Assembly: GCA_020853405.1 (NCBI GenBank)
Contig: JADYYZ010000025.1
Location: forward strand, 1 to 6,819
Reading direction: 5' to 3'
DNA: 6,819 bases
Source of the DNA: Acetobacteraceae bacterium
Lineage (GTDB): Bacteria; Pseudomonadota; Alphaproteobacteria; Acetobacterales; Acetobacteraceae
The notes below the pieces were generated by a model. The model was not told the origin of the DNA. It saw only the letters and a list, made by a program, of their open reading frames with translations, and did no database searches. Of the stretch, positions 6,674 through 6,819 are shown in pieces. Positions within the stretch are counted from its first letter, which is position 1. Every line of letters begins with the position of its first letter. The position numbers and the translations under genes were made by a program.

Positions 6674-6819
6674 ACCCAGCTGTCGTTGCGATGGAGGTCA
6701 TCCCTCCGGGGCTGGGTTGGGAGGATGCGGTTGCCGGACCCGCAACCCGGAGCCCCGGATGGACGGGCATGAGAATGCCCGAACCACGCCGCTTGGTCGA
6801 AAGCTGATCGTGGACCGCC
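6674..6819 (+). ncRNA. Candidate structured RNA or palindromic element, cut by window edge
   Basis: No gene is supported after 6654, but inverted repeats are dense. CGGGCAT (6764-6770) and ATGCCCG (6775-6781) form a perfect 7-bp stem closed by GAGA, a GNRA-type loop on the plus strand. TCCGGGGCT (6705-6713) pairs with AGCCCCGGA (6751-6759), and the stem continues as GGGTTG (6714-6719) with CAACCC (6743-6748) past a 2-nt bulge. An alternative pairs ACCCAGC (6674-6680) with GCTGGGT (6711-6717) around a GGAGG/CCTCC hairpin (6693-6707). CCACG (6784-6788) pairs with CGTGG (6809-6813), enclosing GCTT/AAGC. No known RNA family was recognised, no T-run follows the stems, and the strand is assumed from the loop only. 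A dispersed palindromic repeat is the main alternative. Confidence 0.4.

Noticed and set aside
6672..6818. 48-codon minus-strand open frame entering from the right edge and ending at TGA 6674-6672
   Set aside because: It could be the tail of a gene outside the window, but third-position GC is clearly lower than in the real genes, no domain is visible, and the region is dominated by perfect palindromes that explain the open frames better.
1..6819. tRNA, rRNA, CRISPR array, transposase or phage gene
   Set aside because: None was seen on either strand. The only repeats are the short array by chvG and the palindromes listed, and no array has the regular spacers of CRISPR.

Overview
The window is uniformly GC-rich, and its genes favour G or C in the third codon position. 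The divergent arrangement of pckA against a ChvI/ChvG (BvrR/BvrS-like) two-component pair is a conserved alphaproteobacterial neighbourhood. This points to an alphaproteobacterium, probably Rhodospirillales/Acetobacteraceae; the family-level call is an inference from gene content and base composition.

Left, minus strand: the start of a Tat-exported FAD-dependent oxidoreductase (1-259, running off the window) is followed by a 184-bp spacer. The spacer holds a short degenerate repeat array whose last copy overlaps the 3' end of chvG. Next come the sensor kinase gene chvG (444-2132) and the response regulator gene chvI (2161-2862), transcribed leftwards as chvI-chvG. Genes often found downstream of chvG in this neighbourhood (hprK and PTS-like components) do not follow it here.

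Middle: a 285-bp divergent control region (2863-3147) carries inverted repeats on the chvI side and an AT-richer patch on the pckA side. pckA (3148-4716) encodes a complete ATP-dependent phosphoenolpyruvate carboxykinase with all catalytic residues that could be checked.

Right, plus strand: pckA is followed after 65 bp by a TerC-family membrane protein gene (4782-5516). After a further 31 bp comes a divergent PLP-dependent enzyme of the cystathionine lyase/synthase family (5548-6654). The tight same-strand spacing suggests co-transcription. No intrinsic terminator with a T-run was seen between them.

Far right: 6655-6819 has no convincing gene but is dense in perfect inverted repeats, including a 7-bp stem closed by a GAGA loop and a 15-bp interrupted stem that competes with an alternative pairing. 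It looks like a structured RNA or a dispersed palindromic element cut by the window edge, and it is the least explained part of the window.

Together, ChvG/ChvI would sense envelope or acid stress and reset transcription. PckA controls the gluconeogenic oxaloacetate-to-PEP step, and TerC probably handles a divalent metal such as Mn2+, which PckA also uses. The functional link between PckA and TerC is speculation.
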